Source: Diphasiastrum complanatum
Taxonomy: Eukaryota > Streptophyta > Lycopodiopsida > Lycopodiales > Lycopodiaceae
NCBI GenBank assembly: GCA_029204225.1
Contig: CM055093.1
Coordinates: 27,625,566 to 27,689,565, forward strand
Direction: 5' to 3'
Length of the DNA stretch: 64,000 bases
Shown here: piece by piece, positions 41,530-52,900 of the stretch
Layout of the letters: each line of letters begins with the position of its first letter
How positions within the stretch are numbered: the stretch's first letter is position 1
Translations under genes and position numbers: made by a program
Notes under the pieces: generated by a model
What the model saw: the letters and a program-made list of their open reading frames with translations, nothing else
What the model was told of the DNA's origin: nothing
Database searches by the model: none

Positions 41530-42600
41530 AGATATAATGTAGGATGTTGACTTCTTAAAAATCGATAAAATCTTGATTTTGTATGGAATTTTATGTTTAG
41601 TAAAATATATGTAGGATTCTTGACTGTTGGCTTTTGAATATGTTAGATGCATGTAGATTATTATAATACTTCAAAAAACCATGTAAAATTTTTAATTGGC
41701 TACCTAGTAGGTGCTCAACTGTTTGGACAATTTTTTATCTAAGTTACAATTGGCTAATTTCTAATCTTATAACACATTATACCATGAAAATAATTGTTGG
41801 AACAAGCAATGTTGATGCCCAAAAAAAATAGCTGGATTATGAACTTTTTTTTATTATGATGAATATAATTTAGCAGATCAAAAGTAGTTTTAATTGATGC
41901 ACTATTCTTTAACAAGCCTAGTTACTATAATAAATAGCAGTCTTTGATAGTTGTAAGATTTTGGAATGCTTCATTTTTTACTTGAAGTTTTTGGAAGGGA
42001 TTATTTTTCAAAAAACAACATCCATTGAAAGATATTAAAGGGAAAAAAATTTCTCTTTGAAACCCTTGCATGATAAAGCAATCATACTAAATCTTTTATA
42101 TTTAATAACAGATTGTTTAATTGGAAGCTTAAGGTGGCTACAAGATAAACAAAATTGAAGATTGTTACTAAATGTTCTAGAAACCTTATATGAGTTATCT
42201 TCCAAAAGCCTGCAATGTTTTAACTTCTTGGGTTTTCAAAGAATATAATTCGCAAAAGGGTTCACGTGCCTCTATGAAAAATTGTGAAATTCTTCACGAT
42301 AGCGATTTCTGAAAAAGAATCATGAATGACGATTTCATTTCTACACGTTATGCACAAATTCTTTTTCCGTAGCAAAAAGAACAAGAGTTTATGCGTGATT
42401 TTCTAGCAAAAGCATCAAGTTAATCACCACCATAAACAGGTATAGATTTCCAGATTGCATTTCATACTCTCAAAGTGTCCTACACGAACTATATCCATAT
42501 GCGTTATTGAATATTCTGTCATCAAAAGAATGAAGAACTCGTTTATTGAGTTTGTAATTCATTATCTGAGGTTTGAACATCGATAGTAAGGGCATGTTAA
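41530..42600. repeat. Non-coding part of M2 with a 779-bp-spaced direct repeat of the D tail
   Basis: About 90 bp of the D tail at 41381-41470 (gattgtta...gcttcttgg) recurs at 42160-42250, degenerate. The offset is 779 bp. The sequence in between is the D downstream region also seen in M0, M1, M3 and the right copy. From 42251 to 42600 the sequence is shared only with M3 (57140-57540) and may be the 3' untranslated part of the ELIP fragment that lies next to it on the minus strand. Confidence 0.7.
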
Positions 42601-42641
42601 TATTCTATACAATATGGTGTGCACGAATGTATTTTTATTTT

Positions 42642-42929
42642 TCATGATTTTAAAGTTTCGACTAATAAAAAAAGTGGACTATCTTTGACATATTCTGTCA
42701 GTGCTAGAGCCACAAGACCTACCATAGCCATTCGGCCATTCCATGTCTCCGCTTTGGATGAAAAGAAATCTTGTGATTTGCTTTCTGTCGAGATACCTTG
42801 GAAGAGTGGAATGAGCGACGCAAACGTAAACATGAATGGTGTGACGATAAACCATGAAAGTCCTCCATTGTCTAACTGGCCCAGGACACCTTTACCAGTA
42901 GTTATGATACAGCAGACAGTGACCAACAA
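42642..42929 (-). pseudogene. ELIP (early light-inducible protein) C-terminal fragment, copy M2
   Basis: On the minus strand the frame from about 42905 reads GVLGQLDNGGLSWF, FTFASLIPLFQGIS and TESKSQDFFSS. AETWNGRMAMVGLVALALTEYV follows (key text E..NGR.AM), then the stop. ELIPs are nuclear-encoded thylakoid proteins of the chlorophyll a/b-binding superfamily with three helices. The second helix region and the complete third helix, with its ExxNGRxAM pigment-binding motif, are recognisable. Transit peptide and first helix are absent. The N-terminal 13 or so residues come from fused CopC sequence. The frame is open here, but without promoter or N-terminus it should be non-functional. It is probably one 3'-terminal exon captured into the repeat. 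Confidence 0.8.
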
Positions 42930-44484
42930 TCATATCCGAATTCCATCTGAATTCATTCACGTTTCGTTTCACTTCGATTTGCATTAGTTGCTTCATCTAG
43001 ATCTGATATCTCGAAGTGTTTCGAGATATCCTCCTTTACTTGTGCAATGATAGTGGCCTTTCTTGACAGAATCAATGTATCATGTAGTATTGATTGCCTA
43101 GAATCTCATAGCTAACTGAGTCTTCATTGGCCATCATTCTTGTTTCATCGAACTTCCTATCTCTGACGATTTTAATTTGATTAGTCTCCGATAGATAGAT
43201 CCTGTAATATGATGAATGCGTATCATATCCCATGAGGTATGCTTGCTCGACCTTCTCGTCCATAGGCCATCATGCATCTTGCTACTTCCATTACTATTCT
43301 ATTCTTGTTGTCTACCATACCATTGTGTTGTGGTGTATAGGTTGTGATCTTTCTGTGAAGGATACCGTGACTCTTGTAGAAATCAGAAAAATGGTTGGAG
43401 ATATATTCTCTCCCTCTGCTAGTTCGGATCTGTTTGACCCTTCTTTCAGTCCATTTCTCAGCCTAGTTTACATATTCTATAGACTTATCAAGAGCTTTGG
43501 ACTTGTTGTGAATGAAGTATATGGTGACAAACTTACCGAAGTAATCGATGAAGATGATATAGTATCGTGAGCCTTCCACACAGAGTACATCACAAGGTCC
43601 ACAAATGTGAGAGTGTATTAGTTCTAAGAGCTCAATTGCTCTGAATGAATGTTTGGTAAAAGATGTTCGTGACATCCTGCCTTTTTTGCATGCATCACAT
43701 GGTGTCAATTTTGCATCTTTGACGCTTACTCCTATAAATGTCTCATTTTAACTTGCCTTGTATAGCACTATTGGGTTCATGTGGCATAGGCTTTTATGCC
43801 ATAAGAAGTCAATTGATTCATGGGTTTGATGAGCTTGGTCTGTCGATAGGCATATTTTCAGATGATACAGGTTCCCTCTGCGTCTACCTTGTGTGATGAG
43901 AGTGCTGGTGCTGCATCAGTCATGCTACATGTTTCATGTGTGAACGTGACACGCATCCCGGCATCTGTTATCCTTGCTACAGACAAAAGATCCTATGTAG
44001 GGTAGGTACGTGTAGGACATCGTCAAGTCTTTTGTCTCTACCATTGGTGTACAACCATAGTGCGCCAGTTCCGTTGACTTGATGGTACGATCCATCTTCG
44101 AGTATGATGTATGTAGATAAATCCATTTCTTGGAATTCAACTATCATATGTCTTGTTGTCACGAAATGTGATGTGGCACCCAAATCAAAAACAACTTCTT
44201 GAGCGTCGGTTTGCATCTAACACATACATCTATGCACAAGTAAGCAGATGCATTGTTGTTTGCTCTCTCCTCAACTATCCTTGAGGATTCCGGTTCCTCT
44301 ACGTAAAATGAGTTGTTGGAGGGCTCCTTCTTGCTTATTGTCTCTTGTTTCTTGGGTTCTGATAGCAGTCACCTCTTTTGTGACAATGCACACATTGGAT
44401 GTTTGGATTTAGTCAACATGTGTCGATCGTATGTCCATCTCAACTGTATCTAGTGCAAGATTTCCTTTCACCACCTTGCAGTCT
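42930..44484 (-). pseudogene. CopC remnant, copy M2: gag knuckle, protease, integrase
   Basis: From right to left on the minus strand: remains of a gag zinc knuckle (44400-44470), then protease at 43977-44216 with VVFDLGATSHFV. The active-site D-S-G is D-L-G, so it is inactive. Next comes pre-integrase RRRGNLYHLK and LWHKS..H. The integrase finger and core are at 43463-43708, where the usual HSDVCGP reads HSHICGP, losing the first catalytic Asp. A deletion then joins to the post-integrase segment DEKVEQAYLMGYDTHSS at 43072-43263. RT and RNase H are absent. At about 42905 the remnant joins the ELIP fragment. On the right, CopA3 is inserted at 44484/44485. Confidence 0.75.
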
Positions 44485-45221
44485 TGTTGAATTTCACACG
44501 TGTGGACTGTCCACTACATGTACTTGTGATCTCCTAAGGTGTGTAGATGCACCAAGATCAAGACTAGATTGAGATTCAAGATCAATCTTGAATCCTATGG
44601 CAAAAACACACTACTACATGCATTCAATCACTTCCAACTCTCACTCACACGTGTGGGAAGTATTCAAAAAATAATCTAAGTAAAAACAAGCTGCTCTCCT
44701 CGGGTAGAGAGAGAAAATGCATCATGAGCTCTCGGGTAGAGAGAGAAAGCTAGAAATCCAATAACTCACAAAATCCACGAAATCACCAAATCAATTGACT
44801 TCAAAATGAGGAGTACAATGATACTAGTAGGTCCACGAGCTACCACTATGCTTAACTATGATTGGACCATATTTTGTCACCTCTTGATCCTATTGGATCA
44901 TTGATCTATGCACCTCTTAATTCTATTGGACTATATTCAAGCACACCTCAATTTCCTATTGGACCTCACAAGGTTCCACCTCTAAATCCTATTGGACCTC
45001 TTGGAATTCATCAAACAAAAACTTTACACTTGTCTACACTCTAATTAGCAAGTGTTTAGCCTCTTACTCTATTTTGGCTCAATAGTGGCATTACAAGTGG
45101 AAATGCATAATTTGCCATCTATGCCAAATTTATTCCTATCAACATCCTTCACCTAGATGCTTGATGTAAAAAACATAAGACCCCTATATCTAACATAGAT
45201 AATCTTTTTCAATTCTTCACA
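44485..45221 (-). repeat. CopA LTR 3 (3' LTR of CopA3)
   Basis: 737 bp, TG...CA. The left flank is CopC gag (cttgcagtct), the same site as the solo LTR. The right flank is the polypurine tract at 45222-45235. It keeps the CCAAT array and both CACACGTGTG palindromes. Confidence 0.95.
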
Positions 45222-45239
45222 CTCCTCCTAAAAAATTAT

Positions 45240-47924
45240 CTATGAAGATTTGAGCATTGATCTTGATATAACTCCAAGATTAGATCTATGCTTGATGAAA
45301 GCACTTTTGCTCAAAGGCTTGGTGAGTAGATCGGCAATACAAGAGGACGAGTTGACATGCTCCAAATAGATTTCTCCTCCAATAAGCTTTTCCCTCACAA
45401 AATGGTGTGCCACTTCTATGTGCTTGCTTCTTGCATGAAATATGGGATTATTGGCAAGAGCTTGGGCCGAGATGTTATCACACTTGATCATTGGTAGATC
45501 ATCCTCCTTGATGCACTTTAGTTCCATTAATAACCTCTTGATCCAAAGCACTTCTTTGGTAGTTGTAGTGAGTGCTTTGTACTCGGCCTCACATGAAGAG
45601 AGAGATATAGTATCTTGCTTTTTGGAAAGCCAAGATATTAGATTGCCTCCAAGAAAGATAGTGTATGCACTAATAGACTTTCGATCCATCTTGTCACTTG
45701 CAAAGTCCGAATCCGAGTAGCCAATAATGGATAGATCTTCACTTTTATAGAGTAGACCATAATCACAAGATGAAGATACATATCTTAGAATCCTCTTGGC
45801 CATCTTCCAATGATGGATATTAGGATCTTGCATAAATTGACTCAATTTGTGCACACAAAAACTAAGATCAGGCCTAGTAATGGTAAGCCAAATCAAGGAG
45901 CCTACAAGACTCCTAAAAAGTGTGATGTCCTCAAAGGATCTTTCATCACCTTTATTAGGATCTTTTACAATTTGCTCCATTGGAGTATCTATGCTCTTAG
46001 AATTTTCCATATGGAATTTTTTCAACATAGAGTGAGCATATCTAGATTTGCATATAAAGACATGATTTTCATAAAAATCAGTTTCAAGGCCTAGCATGTA
46101 ATGTATCTCTCCTAGATCTTGCATTTTAAACTCACATCCAAGTGCTAGCTTGGTTTCATCAACTAGCTTGATACAACTTCCACAAAGAATAATGTCATCA
46201 ACATAAATTAGAAGAATGACAATATTGCTATCAACAAACTTTAGATACATGGAAGGATCATAGTCACTAAGAGTAAATCCTAGTGAGATAAGAAAAGAGT
46301 TAAGTCTTGAATACCATGATCTTGGTGCTTGTTTGAGTCCATAAAGACTTTTGAAGAGCAAGCACACTTTGGACTCATCCTTGATGAATCCTTGAGGTTG
46401 TTCCATATAGATCTCCTCCTCAAGATAACCATTTAGAAAAGCATTGGATACATCTAATTGGAACACCTTCCACTTGAAAAAACAAGCAAGAGAAATAAGA
46501 ATTCTTATTGTCACCATCTTTGCAACGGGTGCAAAGGTCTCCTCATAATCAAGACCATGGATCTGAGCAAATCCTTTGGCACATAATCTTGCTTTATGCT
46601 TGTTGATGGTGCCATCATGATTGAACTTGATCCGAAATACCCACTTGCAACCAATCACATGCTTGTTGGATGGAGGATCCACAAGCTCCCAAGTATTGTT
46701 GGTGATCAATGCATCATACTCTTGCTTCATGGCATCATACCATTCCTTGGTATTGAGTGCCTCTTGTACATTCTTTGGCTCTTCATGAGAGACATAAAAA
46801 ACATAATTAGTGGAATCAAGATCCACTTGCTTGCCTTTGTCAACATATGAGAGCCTCTTAGGCTCGGATCTATCTCTCATGGATCTTCTTGGTGAAAAAA
46901 TCCGAGGAGAGTCTTCTTCAAATCTCGACCCCATCACATCATGATTGTCTTCAAAATCAATAATTGATGATGCATCCATAGATTTCTTGATCTCGGCCTC
47001 TTCAAATGATGAGTGTTGATCTTTATGAAAGACAACATCTCTACTTTCAATAACTTGAGAAGTAGAGAGTATAAAGACTCTATAGGCCTTCTTGGTGGAT
47101 GAGTATCCAACCATGATCCCTTTGCATGCACTAGGATCTTCCTTCTTCCTTGTTTCCAAGGGAATATGGACAAAGCATAAGCATCCAAAAACTCTAAGGT
47201 GATCAACCTTAGGCTTCTTCAAAAATAAGATTTCATATGGTGACTTTCCTCCAAGAGCTATATGTGGGAGCCTATTGCAAAGATAATTTGCACAATTAAT
47301 GGCTTCTCCCCAAAAATCTTTGGGCAAAGATGCCTCAATTCTAATAGATTTTGCACATTCACATAGAGATCTATTCTTTCTCTCGGCCACTCCATTTTGA
47401 GATGGAGAGTAGGCACAAGAAGACTCTCTTTTAATGCCTTCAAGCTCACAAAAATCTTGAAATCTATTGGAGATATATTCACCACCTCCATCACTTCTAA
47501 GAGCTTTAATCTTGAATGAGAATTGCTTCTCTACATAAGCTTTGAAAATAAGGAAATGATCAAACACCATAGATTTTGAAGCAAGAAGATATATCCAAGT
47601 GAATCTTGTGTAATCATCAATGAAAGTAACAAAACAAGTGGCTCCTCCCTTGCTTGTAGTTGATGAGAAATGCACATCCGAGTGGATTAATTCCAAAGGA
47701 TGCTTGATTTTGATAGAAGATCTTGTAAATGGCTTTTTGTGAGATTTAGCAATAGCACAAGCCTCACAAGGCTTGATCTTCTTGGAGAATGACTTTGGCA
47801 AGCAAATAGCTTTGGATTCTTTGATCATAGAGAGCATGGATTTGTAGTTGGGATGTCCCAACCTCCTATGCCATAATTCCTCCATAGAAAGCTTGTTCAC
47901 AAGAGCAACATTACAAGCATTCAC
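45240..47924 (-). CDS. CopA3 pol: pre-integrase, integrase, RT, RNase H
   Basis: 894 codons, open throughout and nearly identical to CopA1 pol, without its stop before KPCEAC. ELWHRRLGHPNYKS and KPCEACAIAKSHK form the complete HHCC finger. HSDVHF, FIDDYTRF, RSDGGGEY and VAERKNR are the integrase core. IYVDDIIL is the RT catalytic site. SDSDFASD, SSCEAEYKAL and HIEVAHHFVRE are RNase H. The frame extends upstream of the listed Met to the truncation at 47985. All catalytic residues are present, so the enzyme part is potentially intact, but gag, protease and the 5' LTR promoter are gone. Confidence 0.93.
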   Translation of the reverse strand: MNACNVALVNKLSMEELWHRRLGHPNYKSMLSMIKESKAICLPKSFSKKIKPCEACAIAKSHKKPFTRSSIKIKHPLELIHSDVHFSSTTSKGGATCFVTFIDDYTRFTWIYLLASKSMVFDHFLIFKAYVEKQFSFKIKALRSDGGGEYISNRFQDFCELEGIKRESSCAYSPSQNGVAERKNRSLCECAKSIRIEASLPKDFWGEAINCANYLCNRLPHIALGGKSPYEILFLKKPKVDHLRVFGCLCFVHIPLETRKKEDPSACKGIMVGYSSTKKAYRVFILSTSQVIESRDVVFHKDQHSSFEEAEIKKSMDASSIIDFEDNHDVMGSRFEEDSPRIFSPRRSMRDRSEPKRLSYVDKGKQVDLDSTNYVFYVSHEEPKNVQEALNTKEWYDAMKQEYDALITNNTWELVDPPSNKHVIGCKWVFRIKFNHDGTINKHKARLCAKGFAQIHGLDYEETFAPVAKMVTIRILISLACFFKWKVFQLDVSNAFLNGYLEEEIYMEQPQGFIKDESKVCLLFKSLYGLKQAPRSWYSRLNSFLISLGFTLSDYDPSMYLKFVDSNIVILLIYVDDIILCGSCIKLVDETKLALGCEFKMQDLGEIHYMLGLETDFYENHVFICKSRYAHSMLKKFHMENSKSIDTPMEQIVKDPNKGDERSFEDITLFRSLVGSLIWLTITRPDLSFCVHKLSQFMQDPNIHHWKMAKRILRYVSSSCDYGLLYKSEDLSIIGYSDSDFASDKMDRKSISAYTIFLGGNLISWLSKKQDTISLSSCEAEYKALTTTTKEVLWIKRLLMELKCIKEDDLPMIKCDNISAQALANNPIFHARSKHIEVAHHFVREKLIGGEIYLEHVNSSSCIADLLTKPLSKSAFIKHRSNLGVISRSMLKSS

Positions 47925-47985
47925 ATACTCATTTGGATCTAGTTTATAGATGCCACCAAATCTAGATCCTAATGCAAGTATCTCA

Positions 47986-48881
47986 TCCTAATCTAGTTTT
48001 AATTTGATTAGTTTCCGATAGATAGATCTTGTAAAGGATGAATGTCTATCATATCCCACGAGGTATCCTTGCTCGACCTTCTCATCCAGCTTCTTCCAGG
48101 TCTAGTCAGGGATGTATGTGTATGCTATGCAACTGAAAATGCATGAGAACAAGTAGCAACTGATCTAAGAAGGACATTTGATAGAAATATTGCGTTCAAG
48201 GATTGTGTATCATGGTCAAGAGATAAAGTAAAATATGCTTAATCACAGTGATTCCTAGAGCGTTGTTTGGCATACCACACAATGCGTCATCGCAAGAGAA
48301 CTCTATCCCTTATGGAAGGAAGGTGGTCTTTAATGTAAGCAAATGATAACAATAACTCCTAAACCTACCACATTGTTGAATTTAGTTTACTTTCAACTTA
48401 TTCTGTGATGTCAGTTTGATGCCTTGGTACGTGGTACGTAGCTGATCATGGGATGTAAAGTGCGCCAAGTCCAGCTTATGCAACCGTAGTCGAGGTCATT
48501 GTGGTTGACCTTTGGTCATCACTGGCAGTCTATAGAAATTGACTTGTAGTTTCCTACGAGCGTCATCGTTTATTTGCCCAAACTTACAGTTTGTTGTGAA
48601 CTGCGGTTTGTTGGTCTTTGTTGTCGTCACCCTCCGCATAAGTAGCGATGTGTTTGTGGTAGCAGTAGACTGCATTTTGTGGTTTGTAAGATAACGATGC
48701 TTGTGGGCGGAAACCTTGAGTTTCTTCATTGGAGGAATTCCATGGTAAAGCAAACAAAGAACCTAAAAAGTTTGCAAAGACTTTTCCTAGCCGGTAAAAT
48801 GTCTGCTGCTCAATTTGTGTGGGCAATCACACTATGAATGAATGTCCAACATTGAAACAACAACTAATGAATACTATTTGT
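47986..48881. repeat. Start of unit M3: CopC remnant and D 5' region
   Basis: Collinear with 33950-34870 of M2. First is the CopC post-integrase segment on the minus strand (LDEKVEQGYLVGYD), then the old LTR-like module. Next come the shared minus-strand frames 48496-48826. From about 48757 the D gag frame with knuckle CSICVGNHTMNEC follows on the plus strand. It is cut by the CopB3 insertion after the codons for MNTIC. Confidence 0.75.
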
Positions 48882-49536
48882 TGTGAAAAATACAGATCCT
48901 AAGTGGATCTAAACTCCAAGATCATTGGCTTGAATGCTTGCACTCCAAACTACATAAGCTAGGAATTGGCAACACATTCTATGCTACCTAGAATGCAAAG
49001 AACTTGATCAAAAAGCATTTATCACAAATGGAAACTTCCATAAACATCAAGTGCGGCCCAAAATAGCATTATACAGTCCATAATACATCAGCCTATCACT
49101 TTTGGAAAGCACCTAAGATCATACACAATAGCTTGAAGACAATACACACAACAATGCTCTCAATGGAGGAAGAAACAATGACAATGATCTATTGATCTCA
49201 ATGAGGCATACAAAAGGTTTCTCCAACCTGTTCTCCACGACTTCCCTACTATTTATGGATGAGGAAGATGACTCTCTCTCCTCTCTCTAGAAGGTACTTG
49301 ACCCTAGATATTCCCTATATAGGAAAAATAGCTAAAAATGGCTTATATGACCAAAATACATCAAAATGGTCTCATTTTGAAGGGTATGAAGTTTGACACT
49401 TCATCATACTGAAAAAATACAGTAAATAAAAACATTGTGGCCTGGTTCACACGTGCAAAACTCCAGAACCAAAACTATTTACAATTTTAGCCAATTTAGG
49501 TCTCAAACTAGCTAGGAAATGTTGACAATTTTCACA
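48882..49536 (-). repeat. CopB3 3' LTR
   Basis: 655 bp, TGTGAAAATTGTC...TTTTTCACA on the minus strand. Its R-U5 part matches CopB1; its U3 does not. The G-box palindrome of CopB1 is reduced to CACACGTGC here. Confidence 0.95.
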
Positions 49537-49945
49537 CTCCCTCTTCAACATTGGATGCTAGTTTCAACATAGTCTTTGAGCACATTCCAAGATTAGATCT
49601 ATGCATTAAATATAGGTCCTTTCCCAATGGTTTGGTGAAGATATCAGCCACACACTCCTTTGAAGAGACATGTTGAAGCTCCACCTCTTTGGCAATGACT
49701 TGATCTCTCACAAAATGGTGAGCAATCTCAATGTGCTTGCTCCTTGCATGAAAAACAGGATTGCTTGCCAAGCTTTGGGCTGAAAGGTTATCACAAAGTA
49801 TGATTGGAGTCTCTCTGGTTCCAGCAAGTGAAGATCCAATAACATCCTCTTGATCCAAAGAATCTCCTTGGTGCATGTTGTTAATGCCTTGTACTCGGCT
49901 TCGGTGGAAGATAGAGAGATAGTTGGTTGCTTCTTTGATAGCCAT
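49532..49945 (-). CDS. CopB3 RNase H C-terminal part in a shifted frame
   Basis: It overlaps the end of the main frame. The text PIILCDNLSAQSLA, NPVFHARSKHIEIAHHFVRD and CVADIFTKPLGKD is the C-terminal third of copia RNase H. A single frameshift between about 49805 and 49830 separates it from the upstream LWIKRMLLDLHLLEPE. It is the real continuation of pol; the first 40 or so residues of this frame are out-of-frame sequence. It ends only a few bp from the 3' LTR. Confidence 0.88.
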   Translation of the reverse strand: MAIKEATNYLSIFHRSRVQGINNMHQGDSLDQEDVIGSSLAGTRETPIILCDNLSAQSLASNPVFHARSKHIEIAHHFVRDQVIAKEVELQHVSSKECVADIFTKPLGKDLYLMHRSNLGMCSKTMLKLASNVEEGV

Positions 49946-52900
49946 GAGACCACTCCATCTCCAAGATAGATTGCAAAGGCACTTGTTGACTTCCTATCCA
50001 TTTGATCACCTGCAAAATCTGAATCTGAAAGTCCACAAAGGTTAGGTGTAGTACCTCCATACAAGATGCCAAAATCTCTAGATCCCGAGATGTATCTAAG
50101 TACTCTCTTTCCTAGCTTCCAATGAGCCTCACTAGGATCTTGCATAAATTGACTTAGTTTACCAACCACAAAGCTTAGATCAGGTCTTGTGATGGTTAAC
50201 CATATAAGAGATCCTATTAGCTTTCTATAGAGAGTAATGTCCTTGAAGGATCTTTCATTACTTCTTGTAGTTAGCTTTACATTTGATTCCATAGGAGTAG
50301 AAACAACTTTACAATCTTCCATATGAAACCTTTTTAGAATAGAGTTAACATACTTTTCTTGACATATGAATGTAGATTTAGAAGTTCTAATAATCTCTAT
50401 TCCTAAGATATAATGAAGTTTACCAAGATCTTGAATTTCAAACTCTCTTTTGAGTGCCATCTTGATTTCATCTATATCTAGATTGTTACCACCACTTAAG
50501 ATAATGTCATCAACATAGATCAAAAGTAAAGTGATATCATTTTCATTCAATCTAAAGTAGAGAGAATGATCATACTCACTCATAACAAAGTTTTGAGAAA
50601 GTAAGAAGGAATTGAGCTTAGCATACCAACTCCTTGGTGCTTGCTTTAGCCCATACAAACTCTTTTGGAGATAGCACACATGATCAGGCTCATCATGTGA
50701 AACATAGCCCTCGGGTTGCTCCATGTAAATATCTTCTTCAAGATCACCATTCAAGAAGGCATTAGTAACATCCATTTGCCACATATCCCAATCATAAAGA
50801 GTTGCAAGAGAGATTAGGATTCGAATAGTTACCATCTTTGCCACGGGTGCAAAGGTCTCATCATAGTCAATACCATATTCTTGAGCATACCCCTTTGCCA
50901 CCAACCTTGCCTTGTACTTGTTGATTGATCCATCTTGATTTGTCTTGATCTTGAAGATCCACTTACAACCAATTGCCTTCTTGTCCTTTGGAAGCTTTAC
51001 CAACCTCCATGTGTTGCTTTTGATGAGTGCTTGATGCTCATGATCCATGGCTTGGATCCATTCCTTCTTTTGAATTGCTTCACCTACACAAGTTGGTTCA
51101 TCAAAAGAGGTAAGAAAAGCAAAGTTAGAGTTGTCCACCACTTGCTTTCCTTTTTCATCATAGGTTAGCCTTGATGGCTTAGCCCTTTGCCTTTGAGTCT
51201 TCCTTGAAGTTTGCTTTGGAGTGGCATCTCCATCTTCATCCAAGACATCTTGCACATCATGATGATTAGTAGGCACATCAACATCAACATCAACAACATT
51301 GGAAACATTCTCTTCATGAAAGATGACATCCCTACTTATGACAACTTTCTTTGTAGAAGGAATGTACACTTTGTAAGCCTTGCTTACTTCACTATAGCCA
51401 ACAAACACACCCTTCTTTGATGAAGGATCTTCTTTAGTTCTATCATCAAGTGTGATATTGACAAAACATGTACATCCAAAGATCCTACAATGCTTGACAC
51501 TCGGCCTTCTACCATAAAGAACCTCATGAGGAGTTTTACCATCCAAGGAAGCACTTGTCCATCTATTACATAGATAGTTAGCACATGCTAAAGCTTCCCC
51601 CCAAAAAGACTTAGCAAGATTAGCATGTAGTCTCATTGCCTTGGCACATTCACAAAGGGTTCTATTCTTCCTCTCGGCCACTCCATTCTGTTGTGGAGTC
51701 CTAGGACTAGACATCTCCCTCTTAATCCCATGTGCTATACAAAAGTCTTTGAACCTATTTGAGGTGTATTCCCCTCCATTATCAGATCTTAAGCATTTGA
51801 TCTTTGTATTGAATTGGTTTTCCATTTCATTCTTGAACTTGACAAATGCAGCAAACACTTCATCCTTACTTTTAAGAAGATAGATCCAAGTATACCTACT
51901 AAAGTCATCAATGAAAGTTGCATACATCTTTGCCCCACCATTGCTAGTTGTACTAGAAGAATGAATATCAGAATGCACAAGTTGAAAAGCTTCTTTAGAT
52001 CTAGAAGTAGATCTAGAATAAGCAAGTCTATGAGATTTGGACAAGGCACAATGTTCACAAACACTATTGTTTGCAACAAGACTTTTAGGGAGACCAAGAA
52101 CAGGCTCTTTCTTTGCCATTACCTCCAAAGATTTGAAGTTGGGATGGCCCAACCTCTTGTGCCAAACTTCTTGGTTTGTCAATTGCTCCCTAGCCATACA
52201 TCCTTCATGATTAGAGATCACACATGCATCAAGCTTGAAAAGTTTACCATGCCTCCTACCTTGAGCAATCAAGGATCCACATTTACTTATCAAACATGCA
52301 TCTCCAATGAACTCCACATCAAGTCCTTTGTCAATCATTTGACTTACACTAAGCAAATTCTTAGTGATTGAAGGAATGTACAAAACATTTTCAAGATTTG
52401 CTTTCCTATTTGTTGAAAGGGAAATAGGAATAGTGCCTATGCCTTTGATGTCACATTGACCATCATTTGCAGTGTAGATGATGTTACCTTCTCCCTCATA
52501 AGACAATAAGGATGTAAAGTATTCCTTATGTCTTGTCATGTGAGATGAGGCTCCACTATCAATCCACCAAGGATCATTATCATCTATGTTGGCTAACAAA
52601 CTTGAAGTCATAACAAGTGATTCACATGTGTTATGTTCTTCCTCATCTATTGTAAGATTTCCTTGCCTCTCTCCTTGCTCTCTTTTCTTCTTATAACATT
52701 CATTTGCAAAATGACCTTTTATCCCACAATAAAAGCACTTGAACTTTGACTTATTGTTCTTAGTAGAAGAGGAAGAGGAAGAGTGATCATCATGATCAAA
52801 GTTACCACCTTTGGACCATTTCCCTTTGCCTTTACCTTTGCCCTTGAATTTGCCTTTTGTGAAGAAAGCCTCTTCACCTCCACCTTGCAAGGATGCACCA

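Larger units (their letters stand above)
44485..47985 (-). mobile_element. CopA3, 5'-truncated CopA element
   Basis: 3' LTR, polypurine tract and pol are present. The sequence breaks inside the protease region at about 47985 and continues with CopC DNA of the next unit (M3). Gag, leader and 5' LTR are missing. The break coincides with the M2/M3 junction, so it was made by the rearrangement that duplicated the unit, not by abortive insertion. Confidence 0.92.

Noticed and set aside
42619-42987. 122-codon plus-strand frame over the ELIP fragment
   Set aside because: Antisense shadow of the ELIP coding sequence, which is recognisable only on the minus strand.
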